DNA of 64,000 nt from an uncultured bacterium (GCA_949292185.1 CASEYP010000031.1:124001-188000), one strand, 5' to 3'. Positions 8,956 to 18,281 are shown, counted from the first letter of the stretch. Made by a program: numbers and translations. The notes: generated by a model not told the origin, from the sequence alone.

Positions 8956-10641
8956 ATGAAATATGAAAATGTGTTTTCTTTATTAGAAAAGATAACCATT
9001 CTCAACAACGAAAAAATTTCACTTGGTATAAAAAACAAATGGGGATGGAACGAATTTACTTATAAAGGTTTGGGACTTTTATCAAGAAGGCTTGCTTGTT
9101 ATTTGATAAATGATATTCAAATTCCAAGAGGTGAAAAACTTGCAATATTATCAGAATCAAAACCTGAATATGGCGCTTGTGTATTTGGTGCAGTACTGGC
9201 TGGTTTAACTACCGTTCCGCTTGATAACAAACTTACTATCTATGAACTTGAATCAATATTATCAAATTGTGAACCTTCAATATTATTAGTTTCAAATGCA
9301 AATATCGAAAAAGCCAAAGAATTAAAATCAAAAATTCCATCCATAAAACAAATTATACTAATGGAAGCCTCCGCATCAGAAAACTCTGATATCCCAAGCT
9401 TATATTCTATCCCTGAAAATTATGAAACAAAATGGCGTAGAAGGCCTCTAAATGCTACAGCATTTTTAATTTATACATCAGGAACAACTGGAAATCCTAA
9501 AGGTGTTGAAATAACTTTCAAAAATATGTTATCTCAAATGTATGATTTGCAAATAGCCCTAAAAGAAATTCTTCCACCGGGAGAAATGAGAATGCTATCA
9601 ATTCTGCCAATGAATCATTTATTTGAATTAACAGTAGGATTTTTCACATTTTTAAATCACGGCTTCTCAATTTATTATACTCAAAGTTTAAAACCAAAAG
9701 ATATACTTGATGTAATGGTTGAGAAAAAAATTCAGTTTATGATAACAGTTCCTGCATTTTTAAAGCTTTTAAAAACTTCTATCGAAACTGAAATCAATAA
9801 AAAGCCAACAATTATAAAAATAATATTCAATATAAATTATAAACTCGCAAAAATTCTTCCAATGAAATATAGAAAATTCTTATTTAAACCAATACACAAC
9901 AAATTTGGCGGAGAATTTTACGGATGTATTTCAGGAGGAGCAGCACTTGACCCGTCTGTTGGAGAATTTTTTGACAGAATTGGAATAAAAATACATCAAG
10001 GATACGGACTATCCGAAGCAAGCCCTGTTGTTGCAGTAAACAGAGGTAAATATCAAGATATAAAATCCGTAGGACACGCACTAAAATCCTTTGAAGCAAA
10101 AACTGATCCACAAACTGGAGAATTACTTTTAAAAGGGCCAGCTGTTATGAAAGGTTATTATAAAAAAGATGATTTAACACTTGATGTTATTGATAATGAC
10201 GGTTGGTTACACACTGGAGATATCGCACGTATAGACCCTAAAACTAAACTTATTTATATAACAGGCAGAATAAAAAATATGATAGTTTTACCAGGTGGTA
10301 AAAAAGTTTTTCCGGAAGAAATAGAATCTGTACTTGAACAAAGCCCAAATTTTGCAGAAGTTTGTGTTATGGGCATGAAAAAAGCTTTTGGAGAAAAAGA
10401 TGGCTGTGAGGAAATCGCTGCAATTATTGTTCCAAAAGAAACATTCTGTGCAAAATTTGAAAATAATAAAGAAGAATTAGAAAATGCAATAAAAAATGAA
10501 GTTAAATATCTATCAAATAGACTTGCACCATACAAACGCCCAATTAAAATCATTGTAAGACAAGAAAACTTACCAAGAACAACAACACGAAAATTAAAAC
10601 GCAATGATATAGAAAAGATTTTGTGCGAATGTTCCAAATAA
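8956..10641 (+). CDS. AMP-dependent acyl-CoA synthetase (long-chain fatty acid type)
   Basis: Adenylate-forming enzyme that activates a carboxylic acid to acyl-AMP and then acyl-CoA; probably a long-chain fatty acid:CoA ligase at the inner membrane face. Motifs in order: YTSGTTGNPKG (residues 173-183) as the phosphate-binding loop, GYGLSEASP as the A5 motif, GWLHTGD as the A7 motif, then the hinge and the C-terminal lid with GGKKVFPEEIE and PRTTTRKLKR carrying the adenylation Lys. Length 561 aa is normal. The ribosome site TAGGAG supports the ATG. It stands alone, followed by tRNA-Pro. Exact chain-length specificity cannot be read from the sequence. Confidence 0.85.
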   Translation: MKYENVFSLLEKITILNNEKISLGIKNKWGWNEFTYKGLGLLSRRLACYLINDIQIPRGEKLAILSESKPEYGACVFGAVLAGLTTVPLDNKLTIYELESILSNCEPSILLVSNANIEKAKELKSKIPSIKQIILMEASASENSDIPSLYSIPENYETKWRRRPLNATAFLIYTSGTTGNPKGVEITFKNMLSQMYDLQIALKEILPPGEMRMLSILPMNHLFELTVGFFTFLNHGFSIYYTQSLKPKDILDVMVEKKIQFMITVPAFLKLLKTSIETEINKKPTIIKIIFNINYKLAKILPMKYRKFLFKPIHNKFGGEFYGCISGGAALDPSVGEFFDRIGIKIHQGYGLSEASPVVAVNRGKYQDIKSVGHALKSFEAKTDPQTGELLLKGPAVMKGYYKKDDLTLDVIDNDGWLHTGDIARIDPKTKLIYITGRIKNMIVLPGGKKVFPEEIESVLEQSPNFAEVCVMGMKKAFGEKDGCEEIAAIIVPKETFCAKFENNKEELENAIKNEVKYLSNRLAPYKRPIKIIVRQENLPRTTTRKLKRNDIEKILCECSK

Positions 10642-10686
10642 AATATTTGAGATAAAATATAAGTATAGAATATCTTATTATTTAGT

Positions 10687-10760
10687 CGGGATGTAGCGCA
10701 GCTTGGTAGCGCACCTCGTTCGGGACGAGGGGGTCGCAGGTTCAAATCCTGTCATCCCGA
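10687..10760 (+). tRNA. tRNA-Pro (anticodon CGG)
   Basis: A 74-nt cloverleaf. The acceptor arms CGGGATG and CATCCCG pair fully, the discriminator base is A, the D-loop contains AGCTTGG, the anticodon stem CCTCG/CGAGG closes a loop TTCGGGA with anticodon CGG, and the T-arm has GGTTCAAATCC. CCA is not encoded. The gene ends in a short T run. Confidence 0.95.
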
Positions 10761-10780
10761 TTTTTACATTATATTAGTTT

Positions 10781-12328
10781 TTATTTAGCTTTTTTAACTC
10801 GTTTAATTTTTAATAAGAATAGTACCGGAATTATTATTATACACATTAGTGCAAGTATTGCAAAAATATCATAAAATGATGCTAACCTTGCTTGTTGTAA
10901 AAGCTGCTTATACATCATACCGTTTGCTTTTCTCATAGCTAAAACATGAGGATAATGTATTAAAAATTTACCACTTAACTTAAATAATTTATATCTATAC
11001 ATAACATTTTGATAAGACAAATTATCAACAAGATAAGTTTGGTGAACTTGGGAAACTCTTGCTATGAATGTTGATGAAACTGCAGTAGACATTGCTGTAA
11101 TTACGTTTTTAAATAAAGCATGCAAGGCTGCTGCATCTGCGTTTTTAGCAGGAGGTAATGTTGCAAATGACATTGCCGTAATAGGTACAAATGCTGTCGG
11201 AACACCAATACATAACAACAAGTTTGGAAGAATTATACTATCCATTGAAGAGGTTAAGTTCATTCTGGTTAACCACAATATTGAAGTACCCATTATTACT
11301 AATCCAACAATCGCAAGAGTTCTTGCTCTAACATATTTTGAAATCTCACCTACAACCAACAATCCAATAAAACATACAACCGCTCTTGGAAACATTGTCA
11401 AACCTGACATTGATGGGCTATAACCTAATAAACTTTGAACAAACATTGGAACAAGTAACAATGTTGAATATATCATTACATTAATAAAAGAACTACAAAT
11501 TGTTCCAAATAAAAAGTTTCTATCTTTAAAAACTCTTATATCAATAACAGGATTTTTATATTCCAATTCCCAAACATAGAAAAATACAAATGAAAAAATA
11601 CAAATTCCTGTTAAATAACAAATCCAAGGGGTATCAAACCAGTTAAACTGCTCACCTTTATCTAGTACAATCTGCATACAAGCCATCGCTAAAACAATAG
11701 CGACATATCCAACTATATCAAATTTACGCATCTTAACTTTTTTTTCTGGCTTATCACTTGGGACAAAGATTTTGACCAGTAAAAACGACAGCATACATAA
11801 TGGAATATTTATAATAAATACCCACTGCCAAGAAAAATAATCTGTCATATACCCACCCAAAAATGGGCCCGCTAAAGGAGAGAACATTGCGGCAACCCCG
11901 AATAAACTCATCGCGACCCCACGTTGCTCTTTTGGGAATACTTCCAATAATATCGCCTGACATAAAGGCAAAATACATCCACTTCCAACACCTTGAACAA
12001 TACGTGCTGCAATTAGCGAATGTAGATCCGGTGCAATTACACATAACAAACACCCGATACAAAATAACCAAATACTGTAATACATAAGTAATTTTTTACC
12101 AATATATTCAACTAAATATCCGGTTACCGGAAGCATGATACCACCAGAAATTATATAACAAGTAATTACCGTATTTGCCTCATACTGAGTTGCACCATAA
12201 TACCCAGCAATATTTGGCTGACATACGTTTGTTGCAGATGATGCAGCTAATGACAAAAAAGATGGCAACAATACTGACATCGCAACAATATAAGGATTAA
12301 CTTTTGGGGTAGTTTTTACGTCTTCCAT
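10781..12328 (-). CDS. DHA2 family (EmrB/QacA-type) drug efflux transporter, second copy
   Basis: Inner-membrane exporter of the same 14-TM DHA2 family as the gene at 4329-5897, 515 aa. Motif C appears as GPFLGGYM followed by FSWQWVFIINIPL, and the motif A-like loop as YIGKKLL. It differs clearly from the first copy in the N-terminus (SSATNVCQPNIA in place of the ALDETI segment), so it is an old paralogue, not a recent duplicate. AGGAAG lies about a dozen bases before the ATG. It has no adjacent regulator or adaptor. It lies convergent to the tRNA-Pro gene. Substrate unknown. Confidence 0.87.
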   Translation of the reverse strand: MEDVKTTPKVNPYIVAMSVLLPSFLSLAASSATNVCQPNIAGYYGATQYEANTVITCYIISGGIMLPVTGYLVEYIGKKLLMYYSIWLFCIGCLLCVIAPDLHSLIAARIVQGVGSGCILPLCQAILLEVFPKEQRGVAMSLFGVAAMFSPLAGPFLGGYMTDYFSWQWVFIINIPLCMLSFLLVKIFVPSDKPEKKVKMRKFDIVGYVAIVLAMACMQIVLDKGEQFNWFDTPWICYLTGICIFSFVFFYVWELEYKNPVIDIRVFKDRNFLFGTICSSFINVMIYSTLLLVPMFVQSLLGYSPSMSGLTMFPRAVVCFIGLLVVGEISKYVRARTLAIVGLVIMGTSILWLTRMNLTSSMDSIILPNLLLCIGVPTAFVPITAMSFATLPPAKNADAAALHALFKNVITAMSTAVSSTFIARVSQVHQTYLVDNLSYQNVMYRYKLFKLSGKFLIHYPHVLAMRKANGMMYKQLLQQARLASFYDIFAILALMCIIIIPVLFLLKIKRVKKAK

Positions 12329-12421
12329 ATCTCTTTGCTTCCTACAGTTTGTTATTATGATAACAAAATTTATCTTCTGTTTCTAATATATTACTTAAAT
12401 TTTAAAATTCAAGATTATTTT

Positions 12422-12450
12422 TTGAACATTTACACTTGAAGTTATATAAT
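12422..12450 (+). promoter_or_regulatory. Strong promoter placed for a leaderless transcript
   Basis: TTGAAC (12422-12427) and a perfect TATAAT (12445-12450) are spaced 17 bp. Initiation about 7 bases past the -10 falls at 12457-12458, the ATG of the next gene, and there is no ribosome site. Confidence 0.75.
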
Positions 12451-12457
12451 TATTAAT

Positions 12458-12943
12458 ATGAAAAAATTACTGCTTATACATTTAATAATATTATTAATTC
12501 AAGCCCCAGTATTAGCTGACACAGGTTCTAATTCTTTTACAAAAGAAATAAATTTTAAAGATAACATGAGCTTTGGTGCAACTTATGATAATAAATATTC
12601 GCCGGAAACTTTAAGCCAATCAGGAACAATTTTTACAAAATATAAAAAAAACAGATTAACACTTAACACTTCATATAAAAATAGTGAATTAACCGCATTT
12701 GGGCAACAATTTAGGGGAATTTTTTCTTTTTCTCCTGAATATAGAATTAATGACAAATTATCTTTTCAAGGAGTATATTCAAGAAACATTGCGGATAGAA
12801 GTAATAAAAATGAAGTAATATTTACCCTAAGACCTTTCAAAGATGACCGTATGGATTTTAATGTTGGCGCAGGACAAGTCTATTATGAAGATGCGACACC
12901 AATGAGATCTCAATTTAATTTCTCAACAAGATTTAAATTTTAA
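12458..12943 (+). CDS. Small outer-membrane beta-barrel-like protein
   Basis: 161 aa. Residues 1-20 form a signal peptide (MKKLLLIHLIILLI core, cleavage after VLA-D). The mature part is made of alternating polar/hydrophobic strands, for example NKLSFQGVYSRN and MDFNVGAGQVYYE, and ends RFKF with the C-terminal aromatic typical of outer-membrane barrels inserted by BamA. No named family is recognised. It may be an 8-stranded barrel or a single component of a larger porin-like protein. Translation is probably leaderless because the promoter -10 ends 7 bases before the ATG. Confidence 0.6.
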   Translation: MKKLLLIHLIILLIQAPVLADTGSNSFTKEINFKDNMSFGATYDNKYSPETLSQSGTIFTKYKKNRLTLNTSYKNSELTAFGQQFRGIFSFSPEYRINDKLSFQGVYSRNIADRSNKNEVIFTLRPFKDDRMDFNVGAGQVYYEDATPMRSQFNFSTRFKF

Positions 12944-13078
12944 TCCCTGATATAATATCTATCTTTATATATCCTATTATCTATGTAACATTTTCTAAAT
13001 AAAATAACAAAATATTTTATTCTTGTAGTTTACTAGAACATAGAGAAACGTATATTTTTAAATAGAGATTATAAATTT

Positions 13079-13603
13079 ATGAAAGTAGCGCCAGTAAAAT
13101 TCAGACAACAAATGGCAAATTCACTAGAAAAATTCTCTTCTCAAGGTGGAGAAAAAATTGCTAATTATATAAATGCCGGTGGGAAATTTGCAATAGCTCC
13201 TCTTGTAATTTTATATAATCCATTTTCAAAAGAATCAAAAGAAAATAAGAAATGGGCCGCAATTAAACAACCTGTAGAAGCAGTTGTTACAATTGCAGCT
13301 CAAATTGCAGCTCTTGGATTGCTATTTAAAGGTATCGATAAACTTGCTGCAAAAGGTAAAATAAACTTTAAACTCGTTGATGAAATAAAAAAAACAGGAA
13401 ATTACCCAAAACAAATTTTAGAAAGTGTTAATAACGATAAAACAAAAGCTCTTGAAGAAATAAATAAAAATTGCCTTGATATCTTTAAAGATAGAGTTGG
13501 AACGGTTTTAACCATAGCATTATATGTACCTATATTAGCACTATCAAACAGAATATTCCCTAAAATTGCAGATATGTTAGTGAAGGATGATGACAATGGT
13601 TGA
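13079..13603 (+). CDS. Unrecognised membrane-associated protein, one-module member of a local family
   Basis: 174 aa with two to three hydrophobic stretches (FAIAPLVILYN about residues 38-48, a segment rich in Ala/Ile around 67-84, and VGTVLTIALYVPILAL near 141-156). It shares a layout with the next gene and with both halves of the gene at 15052: hydrophobic helix, a charged turn of the type ENKK-x-A, a second hydrophobic helix ending in GID-K-AAKG, a spacer, then a final hydrophobic helix followed by a Lys-rich tail. No function known. It overlaps the next gene by 17 bases, implying coupled translation. No ribosome site is evident; GATTAT at 13067-13072 could be a -10 box for a leaderless start. 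Confidence 0.65.
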   Translation: MKVAPVKFRQQMANSLEKFSSQGGEKIANYINAGGKFAIAPLVILYNPFSKESKENKKWAAIKQPVEAVVTIAAQIAALGLLFKGIDKLAAKGKINFKLVDEIKKTGNYPKQILESVNNDKTKALEEINKNCLDIFKDRVGTVLTIALYVPILALSNRIFPKIADMLVKDDDNG

Positions 13604-14237
13604 TTTGATACGTCCAATTACACAATCAAAGTTCTTCAATAATCATTTAAAAAAAGTTATAAATGATGATGCTTTTGCTGCAAAAACAATAGTTGTTTGT
13701 TCTGTTATGAAAGATGTTTTTGCATATTCTGTACGCTACAAAACAACAATGGATAACGATAAAATTCCTGAAAAAAGAAAACCTTTTGTTGCCGCAATGG
13801 ATATGGCTTCAGGAATTGTAACTTCTATTTCTCAAATAATTGTAGGTTTTGCAATTGCAAGTCCGAAAGTGCAAAATAAAATTTGGAATGCATTATTTAA
13901 AGGTGCACAATTTAAAAATATAGGAATTGCGAAAAAAAGTTTTGCGACAATACTTGCTCTTATAGGTTCAGGTGTAATCACAGAAAGAATTTTAGTTCCC
14001 CTAATTGCAACCCCGCTTGCTGAAAAAATGGTTAAAAAATTCTTTAAAAAAGAAGACAACGATCAAACCCACTATCCGCTAAGCAATTATCTTCATATAA
14101 AACAAAGACCGACTTTTAAAAATTTCTTAGCTAAAACTAAAACTTCTAAAACCACAACTAAAACAAATAAACAACCGCAAGATGCTCAAACTGTTCAAAA
14201 AAATAAAACTAATAATTCTAAAATAGCAACAAAATAA
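13587..14237 (+). CDS. Unrecognised membrane-associated protein, second one-module family member
   Basis: 216 aa (213 if the ATG at 13596, which has GAAGG upstream, is used). Same pattern as its partner: hydrophobic helix near residues 30-48, charged turn PEKRKPFVAAMD, hydrophobic segment MASGIVTSISQIIVGFAIA, then SFATILALIGSGVITERI, PLAEKMVKKFFKK and a long Lys/Thr/Asn tail that looks disordered. The start lies inside the end of the upstream gene, so the pair is translationally coupled and probably acts together. It ends 5 bases from the stop of the convergent PnuC-type gene. Confidence 0.65.
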   Translation: MMTMVDLIRPITQSKFFNNHLKKVINDDAFAAKTIVVCSVMKDVFAYSVRYKTTMDNDKIPEKRKPFVAAMDMASGIVTSISQIIVGFAIASPKVQNKIWNALFKGAQFKNIGIAKKSFATILALIGSGVITERILVPLIATPLAEKMVKKFFKKEDNDQTHYPLSNYLHIKQRPTFKNFLAKTKTSKTTTKTNKQPQDAQTVQKNKTNNSKIATK

Positions 14238-14242
14238 ATTTA

Positions 14243-14944
14243 TTATTTATTAGTTTTTTCAGAATAAAGTTCCTTGCTCCAAGCATACAAAAAGTAAACA
14301 GATAAAACTAAATAAACCAACCACATTAAAATTGTAGCAAAGCAATTTGATCCGTTTAAATATGCACCAATCCACATAATCATAGATAACCCGTTTACCA
14401 CAAACCAAACGTACCATTGTTCTATGCAACGCTTAACCGTTAATATTAAACCAACAATAGAAAATATTGAAGTTATTGAATCTACAACTGGATTTAAATC
14501 TTTCAAATACTTTAAAATAAAAAATAATATTATCGAAAATAAAATTGCAAAAGAAAAATACAAAACCCTTTCTTTATTAGATAATTGAGTTTTTACGATT
14601 TCAAAAGTATCTTTTTTTAAATGATTTTTCCATTTAAAAATTCCCAAAACCTGCATCGGGAAATAATACAAAAGATATAAAGCCAAATTCCCATATAGCG
14701 CATTTTTAAAAGAAATATAACTATAACAAAAAGTTCCTGCTAAACCTACAATATAACAAGAAATCTTACCCTTCCCTGCCAAAATAGAATAACTTATTCC
14801 ACAAATTGCAGAAACCAATGCGACTTTATTATCACCCATAACAAATGAAATTATAATAATAGCCAGAATACAAATAGGAAAAAGTATTCGTTCTAACTTT
14901 CCCCAACCTGATAACTCTTTTTTCAAAAAATCAATTAAATTCAT
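14243..14944 (-). CDS. pnuC: PnuC-type nicotinamide riboside transporter
   Basis: Integral membrane transporter of the PnuC family, 233 aa with seven to eight hydrophobic helices, supplying an NAD precursor. Family marks are the Firmicute-like segment FPMQVLGIFKWKNH near residues 95-108 and EQWYVWFVVNGLSMIMW near 174-190, where conserved Trp and Asn residues line the substrate site. No upstream riboswitch is visible in the short gap before the gene. It sits between, and oppositely oriented to, members of the unknown membrane family; a functional link is not implied. An NrtR-like regulator is present at 50896, which could control NAD salvage. Confidence 0.8.
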   Translation of the reverse strand: MNLIDFLKKELSGWGKLERILFPICILAIIIISFVMGDNKVALVSAICGISYSILAGKGKISCYIVGLAGTFCYSYISFKNALYGNLALYLLYYFPMQVLGIFKWKNHLKKDTFEIVKTQLSNKERVLYFSFAILFSIILFFILKYLKDLNPVVDSITSIFSIVGLILTVKRCIEQWYVWFVVNGLSMIMWIGAYLNGSNCFATILMWLVYLVLSVYFLYAWSKELYSEKTNK

Positions 14945-15051
14945 TATAAAAATTTTATCTCAAAAATTATTATATTGAAATATTTTAAGATTTCTCAAAA
15001 ATATTTTACTTTTCGCCTTGTGTGATGTCTACTTATATTAGGTACGCAAAA

Positions 15052-16092
15052 ATGTCAATACAAAAAATAAGCCCAAACATTACTTCAAAGATTTTAAGAA
15101 ACAAAACTGTTTTGAAAGGTTTAGAAAAGATTTCTGAACACGGAACATCTTTTGCTGCAACAACATCTCTTGTTATGGCTCTAACGGTCAGACCTTTGGC
15201 AATTTTTGCAACACCTGACACAGAAAAAGAAAATAAACAATATGCAGCATCAAATTCAATTTGTTCAGGGCTAATAAAATTTGCAATGGTTGAAGCTATT
15301 GCAATTCCAATAGAAAATGCAGTAAAAAAAATAGACAAAAATCCTAACAAATTTTTAAATAAAACAACTATAGAAAATTTATCAAAAAATTCAAAAAATT
15401 TAGGCACTTCAAGAAGTTACAAACTTATAACCCAAGTTCTAAAATTAAGCACAGGAATAGTTACTGCAATTCCAAAATCAATGCTAACAATTGCTCTAAT
15501 TCCTATTATTATGGATAAACTTTTCTTGAATAAAAAAAATAATAGAACTGCAAACAAAAAGTTGCCGCAACCTCAACAAACTTTAAACAATCAAAAAAAC
15601 ATTAATTTTACAGGCAAAATTCCTAACTCAATAGCCAAAGGAATAAGCAAAATTATAAATAATGAAAAAATACAAAAACTTGCGCAAAAATATGAAACAA
15701 AAGACAAAGATATAGCAAAACATATGACAGCAGGAACTGATATCTTATTAACATCAGCTTTTGCTTACAGAACTTCAAAAAGTAAAGATATTAAAGAAAA
15801 TCGCAAAAAAGCACTAATTTATAACAACGTAATATCTACAGCAATTACGCTTTTAGGCGGATACGGTATAGATAACCTTATAAAGGGTAAAACAACTAAA
15901 TTTATTGACAAATTTAAACAATTAAATGCCTCTGATCCTAAATTAAATAAATACATAGAAGGAATAAATATCTTGCGTCCTGCATTAATTTTTGCAGCTA
16001 TATACTATGGAATTTTGCCTATATTTTCAACTTTTATGGCTGAAAAAATAGATAAATTTATAGCAAAGCAAAACAAAAAACAAGTTCACTAA
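15052..16092 (+). CDS. Two-module member of the unrecognised membrane family
   Basis: 346 aa from ATG 15052, which has TAGGT 8 bases upstream; a GTG/ATG pair at 15022-15025 would add ten residues but lacks a ribosome site. Two similar halves are visible: about 20-170 (hydrophobic helix, EKENKQYAASN turn, hydrophobic helix ending near ENAVKK, then IPKSMLTIALIPIIMDKLF) and about 190-346 (DILLTSAFAYRTS, EENRKKA-type turn, ISTAITLLGGYGIDNLIKG, ILRPALIFAAIYYGI, MAEKIDKF). The second half opens with INFTGK, a motif found at the N-termini of separate proteins in this window, as if two genes had fused. Function unknown. Confidence 0.65.
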   Translation: MSIQKISPNITSKILRNKTVLKGLEKISEHGTSFAATTSLVMALTVRPLAIFATPDTEKENKQYAASNSICSGLIKFAMVEAIAIPIENAVKKIDKNPNKFLNKTTIENLSKNSKNLGTSRSYKLITQVLKLSTGIVTAIPKSMLTIALIPIIMDKLFLNKKNNRTANKKLPQPQQTLNNQKNINFTGKIPNSIAKGISKIINNEKIQKLAQKYETKDKDIAKHMTAGTDILLTSAFAYRTSKSKDIKENRKKALIYNNVISTAITLLGGYGIDNLIKGKTTKFIDKFKQLNASDPKLNKYIEGINILRPALIFAAIYYGILPIFSTFMAEKIDKFIAKQNKKQVH

Positions 16093-16096
16093 AACT

Positions 16097-16750
16097 TTAT
16101 CTTTTTATAAGAACAATATCTCCGCGCTTAACTTCTTTTGCTAAAGCTTTTATTACTTCATTATCCATTCTTATACAACCTAAAGAGGCATATTTACCAA
16201 TACTTGCAGGGTTATTATTACCGTGAATAAATTCTCCCGTTCTTGATCTTTCTCCTGTTAATGGATCTACTTTATCAAGACAAATAATTTTTGGGCCGTA
16301 AGCTTTAGGATTTCTTCTTCTTTTTGTTGAATATGGAGCTGTTCTATATGGATAAGTTTCAACATGCGTTACAACTCTAACTCCTGTATCTGTCGGAGAG
16401 GAAGGCTTCCCACTTGCTACTAAATATGCACGTTCTGCATCACCAAAATCGTTATATTTATACAAAATATTTTTTGACAAATCAACAACGATTTTTGCAA
16501 TATGTTCGATACCATTTATCTCAACTGATGGAGATGGTGCTCCAAGCATTACAGCTTTTTTAGATGTTCCACTTGGTTTGACTAAACTATCTGTCATCAC
16601 AAATTTGTCTTTATCAGGAGTTTTTTCTAAATTTTGAGCAACGGTTGAACATGCCGGCAAAAATAGTAACGGCAAACCAACTACACCTATTGTTTTAAAA
16701 TTATGTCCCAGATTATTTAAAATTTTCATACTATTTCTAAACCCGCGCAT
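16097..16750 (-). CDS. Lipoprotein L,D-transpeptidase (YkuD domain)
   Basis: Periplasmic enzyme forming L,D crosslinks in peptidoglycan or anchoring proteins to it. The catalytic motif is complete: IHG with His176 and SLGCIRM with the nucleophile Cys192. A lipobox LPAC (Cys34) predicts a lipoprotein. The start is uncertain: ATG 16750 gives 217 aa, ATG 16729 gives 210 aa with a neater signal; neither has a good ribosome site. It follows the TolC-like gene by 22 bases on the same strand and is probably co-transcribed with it. A run of basic residues (STKRRRNPKAY) lies before the catalytic segment. Confidence 0.87.
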   Translation of the reverse strand: MRGFRNSMKILNNLGHNFKTIGVVGLPLLFLPACSTVAQNLEKTPDKDKFVMTDSLVKPSGTSKKAVMLGAPSPSVEINGIEHIAKIVVDLSKNILYKYNDFGDAERAYLVASGKPSSPTDTGVRVVTHVETYPYRTAPYSTKRRRNPKAYGPKIICLDKVDPLTGERSRTGEFIHGNNNPASIGKYASLGCIRMDNEVIKALAKEVKRGDIVLIKR

Positions 16751-16772
16751 AGAAAATTTTTGCTAGCAATAT

Positions 16773-18269
16773 TTATTTTATTTTTTTATTTTTTGTTCGT
16801 TTGCCAGAATCATTTACTTTTACTTCTTTTTCATCACAACCCAAAACTTTATTAAGATGTTCAATAAGTTCTTTTGAGTGATATTTCATTGCGTGCTCTG
16901 ATTTGTGGTGAATATCTACCAAATGATAATGTAATGCCATCTCAACTTGAATTAATGCCATATTATAATTATAAAGACTTTCGATATATTCTTCTAAAGC
17001 TTTTATATAATCCTGTCTTGCATATTGTAATGCCACATAATTTAATTTATTTGCTCTATATTGGGATTCAACAAGTTTTAAATTTTCAATAGACTGTTCA
17101 ACTTCCATTCTTGCTACAGGAATTTGATTTTCTGCCTTTTCTACATTATTAAAAGCCCTTTTTACCTCAAAATATAAATCTTTTTTAAATAATACAATTT
17201 CATTATCTGCAAGTTTTAATTGAGCATCAGCACCCTTAATACTGTGCTTTAATTCCATTAAATTAACACTTGAAGATAAATTCACCCCAACATGAAAACC
17301 ATTATTTGTTGTCTGATTAGAATTTACAAAATCATAACCGGCATTTGCACTTAATTCTGGAAAGTACGTTCTTTTAACATACAATAAAGACTGCTCCATT
17401 GCCTGCTTTGTTGAAATTAAAACACTTAAATCAGGACTGTTGTCATAGGCAATTTCAACAGCATCCTCTATAGGAAATGAAAAAATTTCAGGTTTAAACA
17501 CTTCAGCCTTTTCATTTGAACCATAAGCATATTCATTTTCATAAGAAAATGTATGTGTATTTTTTATTGTATAATCCGGCTGTGAATCTAAATACATTGA
17601 ATTATTTAAATCAATTCTGGAATTTTTATAATTATTTAACGCTTCTAAATACTTAACCTCTGATTCACTTAAATTCAATTTTGCAGTTGTTAAATCAGTA
17701 TCTTGTTTACTTTTTGCAAGTTCAACAAATTTCTTGTTTATAGTCACATTATCCAGTGCAACTTTTAAAAGAGCTTTTGCCCTCAATAAGTTATAATATT
17801 TATGCTTAACATCAAAAAGTGTTGAACATAAACTGTCCATAAATTCATATTCAGCACCAATCTTATAAAACTCTTCCATTTTTATATATGCAGTAGTCTT
17901 ACCAAAATCCCAAATAAGTTTATTTATAGCAACACCAACGGATGGCAAATCTCGATAATGAGAATTATAATAAATATTATCTGAATTATTTTCATTATAA
18001 AATCCAACACCTGCACTTATTACAGGAAAATATTGAGATTTTGCTATTCCAACATTACTTTTTGCTATATCTAAATTATATTTTTGTCGCCTTATTTTAG
18101 GACTATTTTTAAAAGCCAATGAAACACAATCAACTATAGACAATTTCATTCCATCCTTAACTTCAATAGGATTGAATAAATCATCATCTTCTATTGCATA
18201 AACTTTTGTTGTTCCTGCAAAAATTAAAAATACTATAAATATATAATATAATACCTTATTGGGTCTCAT
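16773..18269 (-). CDS. TolC family outer-membrane efflux channel (orphan)
   Basis: 498 aa. A signal peptide (cleavage after VYA near residue 25) is followed by the repeated TolC architecture: two copies of the helical/strand unit, visible as SIVDCVSLAFKNSPKIRR and FPIEDAVEIAYDNSPDLS, long coiled-coil helices and strand segments such as GVAINKLIWDFG. It should form the trimeric outer-membrane duct for type I secretion or efflux. No pump genes adjoin it; instead a lipoprotein L,D-transpeptidase follows. It is a paralogue of the TolC at 41012-42478. The C-terminus is basic (KRTKNKK). Translation looks leaderless, with TATAAT exactly 12 to 7 bases before the ATG. Confidence 0.87.
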   Translation of the reverse strand: MRPNKVLYYIFIVFLIFAGTTKVYAIEDDDLFNPIEVKDGMKLSIVDCVSLAFKNSPKIRRQKYNLDIAKSNVGIAKSQYFPVISAGVGFYNENNSDNIYYNSHYRDLPSVGVAINKLIWDFGKTTAYIKMEEFYKIGAEYEFMDSLCSTLFDVKHKYYNLLRAKALLKVALDNVTINKKFVELAKSKQDTDLTTAKLNLSESEVKYLEALNNYKNSRIDLNNSMYLDSQPDYTIKNTHTFSYENEYAYGSNEKAEVFKPEIFSFPIEDAVEIAYDNSPDLSVLISTKQAMEQSLLYVKRTYFPELSANAGYDFVNSNQTTNNGFHVGVNLSSSVNLMELKHSIKGADAQLKLADNEIVLFKKDLYFEVKRAFNNVEKAENQIPVARMEVEQSIENLKLVESQYRANKLNYVALQYARQDYIKALEEYIESLYNYNMALIQVEMALHYHLVDIHHKSEHAMKYHSKELIEHLNKVLGCDEKEVKVNDSGKRTKNKKIK

Positions 18270-18275
18270 ATATTA

Positions 18276-18281
18276 ATTATA
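18276..18281 (-). promoter_or_regulatory. -10 box at leaderless position for the orphan TolC gene
   Basis: A perfect TATAAT on the minus strand occupies -12 to -7 relative to the ATG at 18269. No Shine-Dalgarno sequence is present. The -35 is poor. Confidence 0.55.

Noticed and set aside
10254-10745. 163-residue open frame on the minus strand
   Set aside because: It covers the end of the acyl-CoA synthetase and part of tRNA-Pro on the other strand; low-information antisense frame.
13067-13072. A leaderless start for the gene at 13079, and likewise for 32988
   Set aside because: The boxes GATTAT and TAAAGT are at the right place but match the consensus poorly, so they were not counted.
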